Shown piece after piece: positions 1 through 7,807 of a DNA stretch of 35,960 bases. The stretch is taken from positions 1-35,960 of the forward strand of contig CAJKXC010000021.1 in NCBI GenBank assembly GCA_905203765.1. Direction: 5' to 3'. The stretch is from an uncultured Bacteroides sp. (GTDB taxonomy: Bacteria > Bacteroidota > Bacteroidia > Bacteroidales > Bacteroidaceae). The number at the start of each line of letters is the position of its first letter. Positions within the stretch are counted from its first letter, which is position 1. The notes beneath the pieces were generated by a model that was not told where the DNA came from, ran no database searches, and worked only from the letters and a program-made list of their open reading frames with translations. The position numbers and the translations under genes were made by a program.

Positions 1-87
1 TTGACTAATTCATACAAAAAAAGGCATTAAGGCACGATACCACCTGAATAGTTACGAATCGGGTGACAACCCGGAAGATGCAGCCGT

Positions 88-1068
88 TTATTTACTGACC
101 ACTACCTTTCCGCCCTTCTGCTGCACAGTGGCGATGTGCAAGTCGTTCAACGCCTGCAACACCTCTTCGAGCGATGCCTGCCGCGCATAACGGAAATGGA
201 TGCGTTGCTGCAACAATGCCGCCGAACGGAATACCACACCGGCATTGTACCATGTGCCTACCGCCTGCATCACCTCTGCCAGAGGCGCATCGTCGAAGTT
301 GAACTCGCCCTGTGTCCAGCTTTCCGCCGCCACGACCGGAGCTTTGCGGATGCGCAGTTTCTGCTTCCGCGCCAGCACCACCTGCTGCCCCGGATGCATC
401 TCAACCTGCTCCGCCTCGGCACTTACCCGCACACAACCCTGATAGAGCGTGACGGCAGAAGCGCCGCTGCCGGGATAGGCACTTACATCGAACACCGTAC
501 CCAGCACCTGCGTCTGCATCTTTCCGGTGGAGACGATAAAGGGACGGGCCGCATCGCGTGCCACTTCAAAGCGAGCCTCGCCCGTAAGCCGGACAGAGCG
601 CGTGCCCTGCTGCCGGAACGACTTGGGATATTCCAACCGACTGTTGGCACTGAGCACCACGCGAGTGCTGTCGTCCAGCATAAAAGCGGCTGTGGTGGCG
701 GGCGGAGTCGCCACGGTGACCATGCCGTTTGCCTCGGTGGTGACAAGGCGTTCGGGCACGTCGAGAGCGGCAAAAACCTCTATCTCTTCCGGCGCTGTCT
801 GCCGAAAAACAAATCCAAATAATAAGACCAGTGCCACAGCAGCCGCCACGGCTCCCGAGGTATAGAGGCGCACCCGTCGCCGCCGTTCAGCCACTCTTTG
901 CCTGGCAAGGAAGCCTTCCCACGCCCGTTGCGTCTCCTCCGGCGAAGGAAGATCGCTGAGAACTTCGCCGAATGCCTGCTGAAGGCGCAGGGTTTCGGCA
1001 TCCTTGCTGAATATTTCTTCTTTTCTCTCTTCCATTCTATCTGATATTTCTGAAAATTTATTGCTCAT
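88..1068 (-). CDS. FecR-family anti-sigma factor
   Basis: A 326-residue inner-membrane anti-sigma factor that should hold the adjacent ECF sigma factor until an outer-membrane receptor signals. Residues 1-65 are charged and cytoplasmic, 68-88 form one membrane segment (RLYTSGAVAAAVALVLLFGF), about 103-215 are the periplasmic FecR domain (LDDSTRVVLSANSRLEYP is typical), and 256-325 match the DUF4974/STN-like domain that ends Bacteroidetes FecR proteins. Its ATG at 1066-1068 lies inside the end of the sigma gene, so translation is probably coupled. Base composition is unusually G+C-rich (about 63-65% by hand count of sample lines). Family assignment is firm; the inducing ligand is unknown. A weak 5-bp hairpin at 60-73 follows but has no U-tract. 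Confidence 0.93.
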   Translation of the reverse strand: MSNKFSEISDRMEERKEEIFSKDAETLRLQQAFGEVLSDLPSPEETQRAWEGFLARQRVAERRRRVRLYTSGAVAAAVALVLLFGFVFRQTAPEEIEVFAALDVPERLVTTEANGMVTVATPPATTAAFMLDDSTRVVLSANSRLEYPKSFRQQGTRSVRLTGEARFEVARDAARPFIVSTGKMQTQVLGTVFDVSAYPGSGASAVTLYQGCVRVSAEAEQVEMHPGQQVVLARKQKLRIRKAPVVAAESWTQGEFNFDDAPLAEVMQAVGTWYNAGVVFRSAALLQQRIHFRYARQASLEEVLQALNDLHIATVQQKGGKVVVSK

Positions 1069-1582
1069 CTTTCGTATCCATCGCTTCGCGAAGCAGGCGC
1101 AAAGCCTTCGAGATATGCTTCTTCACCGTGTCGGGACTGATGCCGAGACGTTCGGCAGCCTCCCGGTAAGTAAGGCGCTCGTAGTAGCAAAGGCGCAACA
1201 CAGTGCAGGTAGGTTCGGGCAAACTGCGGGCAATGCGTTCCGCCTGCTGCAACAGGGCTTCGTGTTTGCGGTAATTGTTTTCCGCATCCGCCCGGGTGGC
1301 TTCACGCAGGGCTTCCAGGTTCGCCTGTTCCACTTGCAGATGCTTCAGGCGGTTGAGAGCCGTATTGCGTACGGCGGTGTAGAGGTAACCGCCGCAGTCC
1401 GTCGCATCCAGCGCCTCGAATTGCCGCCACGCCTGTTCCATCACTTCGCCCACCACATCGCACGCCTCGTCCCTATCGCCCATCAACTGGACGGCATAAC
1501 GGAGCAGACGCGGATAATGCGCGGCAAACACCCGCCCGAAGGCCTCTTGTTTTTTGCTTTCACGATGGAACAGATGAATCAT
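1058..1582 (-). CDS. ECF RNA polymerase sigma factor (sigma-70 family)
   Basis: A 174-residue extracytoplasmic-function sigma factor. Region 2 spans about 14-82 (core binding and -10 recognition; YLYTAVRNTALNRLK is the conserved end). Region 4 spans about 112-165, with the helix-turn-helix LTYREAAERLGISPDTVKKH for -35 recognition. The length is normal for the family. The start ATG at 1580-1582 shares one base with the TAA of the upstream receptor gene (TAATG). The 3' end overlaps the FecR start by 11 bp. This places receptor, sigma and anti-sigma in one translationally coupled unit. By family knowledge it would be released after receptor-FecR contact and would activate its own operon. Targets are not visible. 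Confidence 0.95.
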   Translation of the reverse strand: MIHLFHRESKKQEAFGRVFAAHYPRLLRYAVQLMGDRDEACDVVGEVMEQAWRQFEALDATDCGGYLYTAVRNTALNRLKHLQVEQANLEALREATRADAENNYRKHEALLQQAERIARSLPEPTCTVLRLCYYERLTYREAAERLGISPDTVKKHISKALRLLREAMDTKDEQ

Positions 1583-4176
1583 TACAATCTACTTTTTTCA
1601 CTTCTACCGGCTCCGGTACCTTTGTATTTACTCTTCGTAGTGTTGAACGCCCATGCCAACCGAAGCCCCACGCGCTGCGAGTCCAGGTCGTAGCGCCGAT
1701 ACAGGCGGGTATGGTTGCCATATATATCCTGGTAGCCATATCCGGTGCCGAAGATGTCGTAAGCACCCAAGGTCACCTTCAGCGAACGGTCTTTCAGGAA
1801 AGATTTCACCACCCGGACATTCACCCTGCCCACGGCGTGCTCTACGCCATGACCGCTCTTACACCGGGGAGCATAGTAACTGCCCAGGATGGCAGACCAG
1901 CCGTGGGAAAACGTGAAGAAGTGGTTGAAGTCAATCAGGAAGTTCGGTTCGTGCCAGTCGGCAGTGACGCCCAACGAGGCCGCATCCTCATCCACCCAAA
2001 CCACCGACACCCCTATCCGCGGCTGCCAGCAGCCGAACGTGGGAGCAACATTCACCGCCATTCCCCAAGTCGTGGAATGCGGCACGTTCACCATGGTTTC
2101 CTCAATCACGCCCGGATGGTTGACGTCGTCGTAGATGCGGGGCAAGGACGTGAAACTGTCCGAGTAGCGCTGAAAGTGCGCCGTAAAGTTCACCCACTTC
2201 CAGCCGCCATTCAGCGAAAGCATGTGGCACTTCCCCGGACGCAACTGCGGATTCTGACTGACGTATTCGTACTTGTTCATATAATAGATGGAACTGGAAA
2301 GCATCCGGTAAGAAGGTTGGAACTTCAACAGCCGGTAGGAGAAGTCGAAGTCCCAGTCACCGATGCTGTAATAGGCCGAAGCAGTGGGCAACCAATCGTT
2401 ATAGACCGGACTCTGCTGCGCCTGCCGTATGCCGGATTCGTAATAATCCACCTGCTGATGCTCATAGCGTACTCCGGCGCTGAGTCCCCACTTGCCCAGC
2501 GTAATGCGGTAGTCAGCAAAGCCGGCAATAACGACTTGCTTGATGCGGTCGTCGGCATCTGCCGAGAAACCGCTTTGAAGAAACGTCTGATGACGGTCGG
2601 TGAACATATCTTCCGTACCGAAGGCAAGTTTGCCTTTTCCTACCTGAACAGTTGCAATCAGCTTGGCGGCATAGAGTTCGCTGCGCGAAGAGTTATCATA
2701 GGCAGCAGCCGCTTCGCCGTTGTTCTCCATCTGCTGGTTATTCCAGCCTTCGCGGGAAGAATAATCGGCATTGAGGTCTATGTTCCACTTACCGAACGTA
2801 CCGTTGTAATAGCCGTTCACAGCATGGTTCCAACCGGTTTTAGCATGTCCGGTTCCCAATGTATGCAAGCGATCCACTTCCTCGCCATCACGCTGCACCA
2901 CCGTTTCTATGTAGGTTTTAGCCGTTGAGGTACGCAAATCCGTATTGGGCATATAGCGCACGCCCATAGACTGATGTTCGTCGGGGGTGTAATTCACGCC
3001 CACCTCACCGGTGAATGAATAGTTGCTGTTGCGAAACGAACGGCGGCTGTCGGCATACCAGGAAGAACTTCCGTCCAGCCATTGACGGTCGATGAAACGG
3101 TTTTTATAATCCTCTTCCACGAAGTCGCCTTTCAGAAAGAGGTCCACTCCACCGACGCGATAGTTCAATGCCGCGCCTTGAGCCAACTCAGCGGCACGCC
3201 CCTTGGTGGAGTTGGCATAAAGATTCCCACTCAAGCCCTGCCCCTGTTTGCGGATGGTACGAATGCGAATCACCGCACCCACAGAAGCGCCGTACTGCGC
3301 CCCGGGTGAGGTGATGACCTCGGCGGAAAGTATCTCATCGGCTTGCAGGCGATCCAGTTCCGTATTATCGCGCACCTTGCGCCCGTTGATATAAATCTCC
3401 GGTGTGCCCCGCCCGAATACCGTATAGCTGCCATCGGAACCCTGGACAAAAGGAAGGAAAGGAATCATATCACTCGCCGTACCCAGTAAGGAAAGCGGCG
3501 TGCCCTGCACGTGGGCAAGGAAAGCACCGTCTTTCCGCTCAACAAGCGGGCGGGAAGCGGTGACCGTCACTTCTTTCAGTTTCGTCTCGTCCGGCTGCAT
3601 ACGGATGAGGTTCTTCTCATGACAAGGGAGCATCTGGGTTTGGTAGCCCACATAAGTCACCTTCAGCAGATAGTTTTCACCGGCAACCACGGGCAACAGA
3701 AATGCGCCGTCGTCCGTCGTCACACTTCCCGCCACAAAGACAGAATCGGTGGTGCGCATGGCGAGCACATTGGCAAACGCCAGCGGAGAGTCTTTTTCGC
3801 CGAGCACCGTACCCTGGATATATGCCACTGCCCGGTTCTCTTTCTTCTGGATGACAAAGTAATCAGCGCGCTCCACACAACTGAGCGGCGTGTCTTTCAG
3901 TACCATCAGAATGGCTTCGTACTCCTTCTTCTGCCGGATAGATGCCGTGACACGATAACCGTCCACCTCGCCATACGCAAAAAGAATGTTTTTCCCGCCT
4001 GCCTTTTCTATCTGTTTCAGCGCATCGGGGAGCGGTGTGTCTTTCAGTTCCAGGGAGATAGTGCCGGCGGTCTGCGTCGTCGTAGTTTGTGCCGTAACTG
4101 TTTGTGCAATCAGGAGCAACAGAAGGAGTATCCCGCTCTCCCCGACCTTTTTCCAAGTAAAACTCATTCGTTTCAT
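1582..4176 (-). CDS. TonB-dependent-type outer-membrane receptor with N-terminal STN domain
   Basis: An 864-residue outer-membrane beta-barrel protein. The start is placed at 4176 because AAGAGGAA lies just upstream, followed at once by a signal peptide (residues 1-30, ending VTAQ); the frame stays open to 4263 but that would prepend 29 non-signal residues and run into the symporter gene. Domains: STN at about 40-110 (SLELKDTPLPDALKQIEKAG), a carboxypeptidase-regulatory-like fold at about 118-195, a plug at about 205-310 (PEIYINGRKV), then a long C-terminal barrel. An STN domain usually means the receptor signals to a FecR protein, and sigma and FecR genes follow directly. It is smaller than SusC proteins and has no SusD partner, so the ligand (siderophore, peptide, glycan or metal complex) is open. 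Confidence 0.88.
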   Translation of the reverse strand: MKRMSFTWKKVGESGILLLLLLIAQTVTAQTTTTQTAGTISLELKDTPLPDALKQIEKAGGKNILFAYGEVDGYRVTASIRQKKEYEAILMVLKDTPLSCVERADYFVIQKKENRAVAYIQGTVLGEKDSPLAFANVLAMRTTDSVFVAGSVTTDDGAFLLPVVAGENYLLKVTYVGYQTQMLPCHEKNLIRMQPDETKLKEVTVTASRPLVERKDGAFLAHVQGTPLSLLGTASDMIPFLPFVQGSDGSYTVFGRGTPEIYINGRKVRDNTELDRLQADEILSAEVITSPGAQYGASVGAVIRIRTIRKQGQGLSGNLYANSTKGRAAELAQGAALNYRVGGVDLFLKGDFVEEDYKNRFIDRQWLDGSSSWYADSRRSFRNSNYSFTGEVGVNYTPDEHQSMGVRYMPNTDLRTSTAKTYIETVVQRDGEEVDRLHTLGTGHAKTGWNHAVNGYYNGTFGKWNIDLNADYSSREGWNNQQMENNGEAAAAYDNSSRSELYAAKLIATVQVGKGKLAFGTEDMFTDRHQTFLQSGFSADADDRIKQVVIAGFADYRITLGKWGLSAGVRYEHQQVDYYESGIRQAQQSPVYNDWLPTASAYYSIGDWDFDFSYRLLKFQPSYRMLSSSIYYMNKYEYVSQNPQLRPGKCHMLSLNGGWKWVNFTAHFQRYSDSFTSLPRIYDDVNHPGVIEETMVNVPHSTTWGMAVNVAPTFGCWQPRIGVSVVWVDEDAASLGVTADWHEPNFLIDFNHFFTFSHGWSAILGSYYAPRCKSGHGVEHAVGRVNVRVVKSFLKDRSLKVTLGAYDIFGTGYGYQDIYGNHTRLYRRYDLDSQRVGLRLAWAFNTTKSKYKGTGAGRSEKSRL

Positions 4177-4252
4177 CTTATTCCTCTTTATGATTTTACT
4201 TATACTACAACATAAGACGGGAATCGGGTACACTAACCGGAAAGTTTTTTCA

Positions 4253-5608
4253 TTATGCGGCAAAATATTCTTTCATCAGCTTCTTGACGCGGGGTGCAAG
4301 CAACAGCAACGACAGCATCGTAGGCAGCGCCATCAATGCAAATGCCAGGTCCATGACAGCCACCACAGCGCCCAGCGGAATCATAGCGGCAACGACAATC
4401 ATTACCAGGTAGAAGTAATTATAGTATTTGGCGTTCTGCGCACCGAACAGGAAGTTGGTGCACTTCAATCCGTAATAGGAATAGGAGAACATCGTGGAAA
4501 AAGCAAAGAAGAAAACCATCACCATCAGCAGGTACTGCCCGTAGCCGGGAAGCAGTTGCTCGAAGGAGTTCAGCGCGATATAAAGCCCCTTTATGCCGCC
4601 GTCCGACGCATAGTTCCCTGCAATCAGGATGGGGAGCGCCGTCAGCGTGCACACCAGCCCCGAGTCGATGGATGGCCCGATCATGGCTACCAACCCTTCG
4701 CGCACAGGGTTATCGTTGCGCGAGGCACCGTGCATCATGGATGCCGTGCCCACTCCCGCCTCATTGACATACGCCGCCCGGCGGGCGCCGGTAAGCGCAA
4801 TGCCCAGTATGCCGCCGATACCTGCCTTCATGCTGAAAGCCGATTCGAAGATGGATGCCAGCACACCCGGCACTTTATCGAGGTTCAAGCAGATAATGAC
4901 GAACACAAGAATCATGTAGCAAGCCACCATCACCGGCACCACCTTTGCCGAGATTACCGATATGCGCCTGATGCCGCCGATGATTACCGCACCTACTATC
5001 AGGCTGATAACCACACCCATCGCGAAACGAAGCCATAGCGTATTCTCAATGCCGGCGGGCGTTGTAAAGACCGTAGTGACCGACTCTACCAACTGGTTTG
5101 CCTGCATCACGCACAGCGTACCTATCAACCCTACTATGGAGAAGAAGTATGCCAGCGGCTTCCAGCGCTTGCCAAGCCCGTGAAGGATGATGTACATGGT
5201 TCCACCCTGCGGTTCGGCCGCCGAGTCGTGCCCCTTGTACATGATGGCAAGGGCGCCTTCAAAGAATTTGGTGGACATTCCCACCACAGCACTCACCCAC
5301 ATCCAGAAGATAGCGCCAGGCCCGCCCACCGTGATGGCAATGGCCACACCGGCAATGTTGCCCATGCCCACCGTGGATGCAATGGCGCTCATCAATGCTT
5401 GGAAAGAACTGATCTGCCCCTCACCCGAAAGCTCCGACTTATAGCGCAAAGCCTTCATTGAGTACCCGATGCGCCGCAAGGAAACGCCGCCCGAATAGAA
5501 GAACAGGAACAGTCCGCCGCCTATCAAGAGGATAAACAACGGATAACCGCATACAAAGTCGCTGATAGAGGTAATTGACGCACCGATGGAGTTGAGAATG
5601 TCGTTCAT
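4253..5608 (-). CDS. Sodium:alanine/glycine symporter, AGCS family
   Basis: A 451-residue inner-membrane transporter with about ten hydrophobic segments. The signature stretch STVGMGNIAGVAIAITVGGP followed by AIFWMWVSAVVGM is diagnostic for the alanine/glycine:cation symporter family, which imports small neutral amino acids with sodium. Length is normal. The ATG at 5606-5608 lies only nine bases after the T-tract of the glmM terminator, and an in-frame TAA sits inside that T-tract, so no earlier start is possible. No good ribosome-binding site fits in the gap. Parts of the gene are very G+C-rich (one sampled line is about 72%). It may be expressed by read-through or from a promoter inside the 3' part of glmM. 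Substrate is inferred from family only. Confidence 0.92.
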   Translation of the reverse strand: MNDILNSIGASITSISDFVCGYPLFILLIGGGLFLFFYSGGVSLRRIGYSMKALRYKSELSGEGQISSFQALMSAIASTVGMGNIAGVAIAITVGGPGAIFWMWVSAVVGMSTKFFEGALAIMYKGHDSAAEPQGGTMYIILHGLGKRWKPLAYFFSIVGLIGTLCVMQANQLVESVTTVFTTPAGIENTLWLRFAMGVVISLIVGAVIIGGIRRISVISAKVVPVMVACYMILVFVIICLNLDKVPGVLASIFESAFSMKAGIGGILGIALTGARRAAYVNEAGVGTASMMHGASRNDNPVREGLVAMIGPSIDSGLVCTLTALPILIAGNYASDGGIKGLYIALNSFEQLLPGYGQYLLMVMVFFFAFSTMFSYSYYGLKCTNFLFGAQNAKYYNYFYLVMIVVAAMIPLGAVVAVMDLAFALMALPTMLSLLLLAPRVKKLMKEYFAA

Positions 5609-5616
5609 AGTATTTT

Positions 5617-5655
5617 AAAAAAAGTCCCACTTTTCGCTGGACGGGAAAGTGGGAC
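5617..5655 (-). terminator. Strong rho-independent terminator after glmM
   Basis: A perfect 10-bp stem (GTCCCACTTT at 5624-5633 pairs with AAAGTGGGAC at 5646-5655) is followed, reading the minus strand, by seven T residues (5617-5623). It lies 20 bp past the glmM stop and ends nine bases before the symporter ATG. Confidence 0.9.
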
Positions 5656-5675
5656 AGTACAATATATCGTTCGGC

Positions 5676-7064
5676 TTATTTTGCCAAATCTTCAATCACT
5701 TTCATGATCTGCCGGCCGATTTCCTCGGCAGCTTCCTGCGTGGCAGCTTCGCTATACACACGGATAATAGGCTCGGTATTACTCTTGCGCAGGTGTACCC
5801 ATTTGTCGGGGAAGTCTATCTTAACACCGTCGATGTCGTTGATTTCCTCGTTCTTATAGAGTTCTTTCACTTTGGCAAGGATAGCGTCTACGTCCGTCTC
5901 CGGTGTCAGGTCTACACGGTTCTTGCCCATAAAGTAAGTGGGATAAGTGGCACGCAACTCGCTCACCTTCTTGCCCTCGTGTGCCAGATGGCTCAGGAAT
6001 AAGGCGATGCCTACCAGCGCGTCACGGCCGTAGTGGCTGGCAGGGTAGATAACGCCGCCATTGCCTTCGCCGCCGATTACGGCGCCTACTTCCTTCATCT
6101 TGGTTGTCACATTCACTTCGCCTACGGCAGAAGCGTAATATTCTTGTCCGTACTTGCGGGTAACGTCGCGCAGCGCACGGGTGGAGCTCAGATTGGAAAC
6201 GGTGTTGCCCGGAGTATGTTTCAACACGTAGTCGGCAACGGTAACGAGCGTATATTCTTCGCCGTACATCTTGCCGTCCTCGCAGATCATTGCCAAACGG
6301 TCTACGTCGGGGTCTACCACAAAAGCAACGTCTGCCTTGCCACCCTTCATCAGATTCATGATGTCGCCCAGGTTCTTTTCCAGGGGTTCGGGGTTGTGCT
6401 GGAAGTTACCGGTAGGTTCGCAGTAGAGTTTTTCTACGTGCTGAACGCCGAGTTGCTCAAGCAGCTGCGGAAGGATGATACCGCCCACAGAGTTTACACA
6501 GTCTATGGCAACGCGGAAGTTTGCCTTCCTGATGGCTTCTACGTCTACAAGGTCGAGTGCCAGCACGCTGTCTATATGTTTCTGATTATACGTCAGGTCC
6601 TTGCGGTAAGAGCCGAGTTGGTCTACCCCGGCATAATCGAATTCTTCGGCGGCGGCAATGCGAAGCACTTCCTGTCCTTCGGCTGCATTGAGGAATTCAC
6701 CTTTTTCATTGAGCAGTTTCAATGCGTTCCACTGCTTGGGGTTGTGCGAAGCAGTGAGGATGATACCGCCACTGGCGCCTTCCATCGTCACCGCCAGTTC
6801 GGTAGTCGGTGTAGAAGCCAGGTCAATGTCCACTACGTCCCAGCCCATACCCATCAGGGTACCGACCACTACGTTCTTGACCATTTCGCCGGAAATACGG
6901 GCATCGCGGCCTACTACGATTTTGTTACTTTTTACAGTGCACGTCTTACGGATAAGAGTGGCATACGCCGATGTGAATTTCACAATGTCGAGCGGGTTCA
7001 ATCCCTCCCCTGCGCCTCCGCCGATTGTACCGCGGATACCAGAGATAGATTTGATAAGAGTCAT
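5676..7064 (-). CDS. glmM: Phosphoglucosamine mutase (phosphohexomutase superfamily)
   Basis: A 462-residue cytoplasmic enzyme that by family converts glucosamine-6-phosphate to glucosamine-1-phosphate on the way to UDP-GlcNAc for peptidoglycan and LPS. All four landmarks are present: the phosphoserine loop TASHNP (Ser106), the metal loop DPDVDR (251-256), the sugar loop GGEGNGG (331-337) and the C-terminal phosphate loop RKSNTEPIIR. The sugar loop differs from E. coli GlmM and resembles the archaeal-type subgroup, so phosphomannomutase or phosphoglucomutase activity cannot be excluded. It follows the DUF4827 gene by 22 bp and is closed by a strong terminator. Start ATG at 7062-7064; no clear Shine-Dalgarno, as is common in Bacteroides. 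Confidence 0.88.
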   Translation of the reverse strand: MTLIKSISGIRGTIGGGAGEGLNPLDIVKFTSAYATLIRKTCTVKSNKIVVGRDARISGEMVKNVVVGTLMGMGWDVVDIDLASTPTTELAVTMEGASGGIILTASHNPKQWNALKLLNEKGEFLNAAEGQEVLRIAAAEEFDYAGVDQLGSYRKDLTYNQKHIDSVLALDLVDVEAIRKANFRVAIDCVNSVGGIILPQLLEQLGVQHVEKLYCEPTGNFQHNPEPLEKNLGDIMNLMKGGKADVAFVVDPDVDRLAMICEDGKMYGEEYTLVTVADYVLKHTPGNTVSNLSSTRALRDVTRKYGQEYYASAVGEVNVTTKMKEVGAVIGGEGNGGVIYPASHYGRDALVGIALFLSHLAHEGKKVSELRATYPTYFMGKNRVDLTPETDVDAILAKVKELYKNEEINDIDGVKIDFPDKWVHLRKSNTEPIIRVYSEAATQEAAEEIGRQIMKVIEDLAK

Positions 7065-7086
7065 AGGTTGATGATTTTAATGTTGG

Positions 7087-7704
7087 TTAGTTCCAAATCT
7101 GGAATTTCTGAATATCGTAGTAATAGGGATATACATACTGCATGGCGCTGCTATGTCCCATCTTGGAAGGAACAATCAGCCTTACGTGTGCACGGTCGCG
7201 AACATAAGTCAATGCTACCAGCCAGCCGGCAGGAACCGACGGTCCGTAGAACGAATACATATAACCACCATTATTAAAGCGACCTGCAATAGAAGATGAA
7301 GTAACGGTATATTTGAATTCATCTACATTCGCCGGGTCATTCAAGTTGGTTAAATAGGATCTATTTCCATTCTTATCTGCTATCAAGCCCGTCTCTGCAA
7401 AGCGAACCAGTATCAAGTCATTCGGCTTCACTGTGTCGGCAGGGTTCGTAGAGCCTTTATCCACAATCTGCATATATACCCCACTGGCAAGCTGCACATA
7501 TTCGTTTCTATCCAGGTTTGTAGTAGAGTCTTGTGCATAGAACTCGCTTTGGGAAATAACCGTGATACTGCTGTCTTTGATAAATGCTTTTATGGCGTCT
7601 TTCTCATCATCAAGCATCTCTGCATAGCTCTTTGTATTGTCGCAGGCTTGGAAGCCCAGGCAGAATGCCAGTAAAGTCAAAAAGAATAAGGTAAGTTTCT
7701 TCAT
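7087..7704 (-). CDS. DUF4827 lipoprotein
   Basis: A 205-residue predicted lipoprotein. The signal peptide ends in a lipobox with Cys21 (GFQAC), so the mature protein should be anchored to a membrane and face the periplasm or the surface. The rest (DDEKDAIKAFIKDSSITVIS near the start; repeated aromatic and glycine residues near the C-terminus) matches DUF4827, found in Bacteroidales and sometimes compared with FKBP-type peptidyl-prolyl isomerases. I see no catalytic motif that proves isomerase activity. A -7 promoter element lies 24 bp upstream, and glmM follows after 22 bp, so the two are probably cotranscribed. Function unknown. Confidence 0.8.
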   Translation of the reverse strand: MKKLTLFFLTLLAFCLGFQACDNTKSYAEMLDDEKDAIKAFIKDSSITVISQSEFYAQDSTTNLDRNEYVQLASGVYMQIVDKGSTNPADTVKPNDLILVRFAETGLIADKNGNRSYLTNLNDPANVDEFKYTVTSSSIAGRFNNGGYMYSFYGPSVPAGWLVALTYVRDRAHVRLIVPSKMGHSSAMQYVYPYYYDIQKFQIWN

Positions 7705-7727
7705 CTCTGTTATTTAGTAATTTTGTA

Positions 7728-7735
7728 CAAAAGTA
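7728..7735 (-). promoter_or_regulatory. Bacteroides-type -7 element ahead of the DUF4827-glmM unit
   Basis: TACTTTTG on the minus strand matches the Bacteroides sigma-ABfr -7 consensus TAnnTTTG. It lies 23 bp upstream of the DUF4827 ATG. No good TTTG -33 box is seen at the usual distance. Confidence 0.65.
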
Positions 7736-7745
7736 TCTGATTTAC

Positions 7746-7773
7746 TTGAAAGTTGAAAGTTGAAAGTGGAAAG
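7746..7773. repeat. Four tandem 7-bp repeats (TTGAAAG)
   Basis: Three exact copies of TTGAAAG (7746-7766) and a fourth with one change (TGGAAAG, 7767-7773) lie between nrnA and the DUF4827 promoter, over the region where a -33 box would fall. They could be a slippage-prone simple repeat or regulator half-sites. Confidence 0.75.
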
Positions 7774-7807
7774 TTCGTATCTTTTAACCTTTGCAACAAC
7801 ACTTTTT

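Noticed and set aside
60..73. Terminator after FecR
   Set aside because: Only a 5-bp stem (CGGGT/ACCCG) with no U-tract on the transcript side.
1711..2928. Plus-strand open frame of 405 codons opposite the receptor gene
   Set aside because: It is antisense to a clear STN/plug/barrel receptor; the open frame is a by-product of G+C-rich codon use.
4177..4263. Longer N-terminus for the receptor (start at 4263)
   Set aside because: It would place 29 polar residues before the signal peptide and overlap the symporter gene; a good AAGAGGAA site precedes the ATG at 4176.
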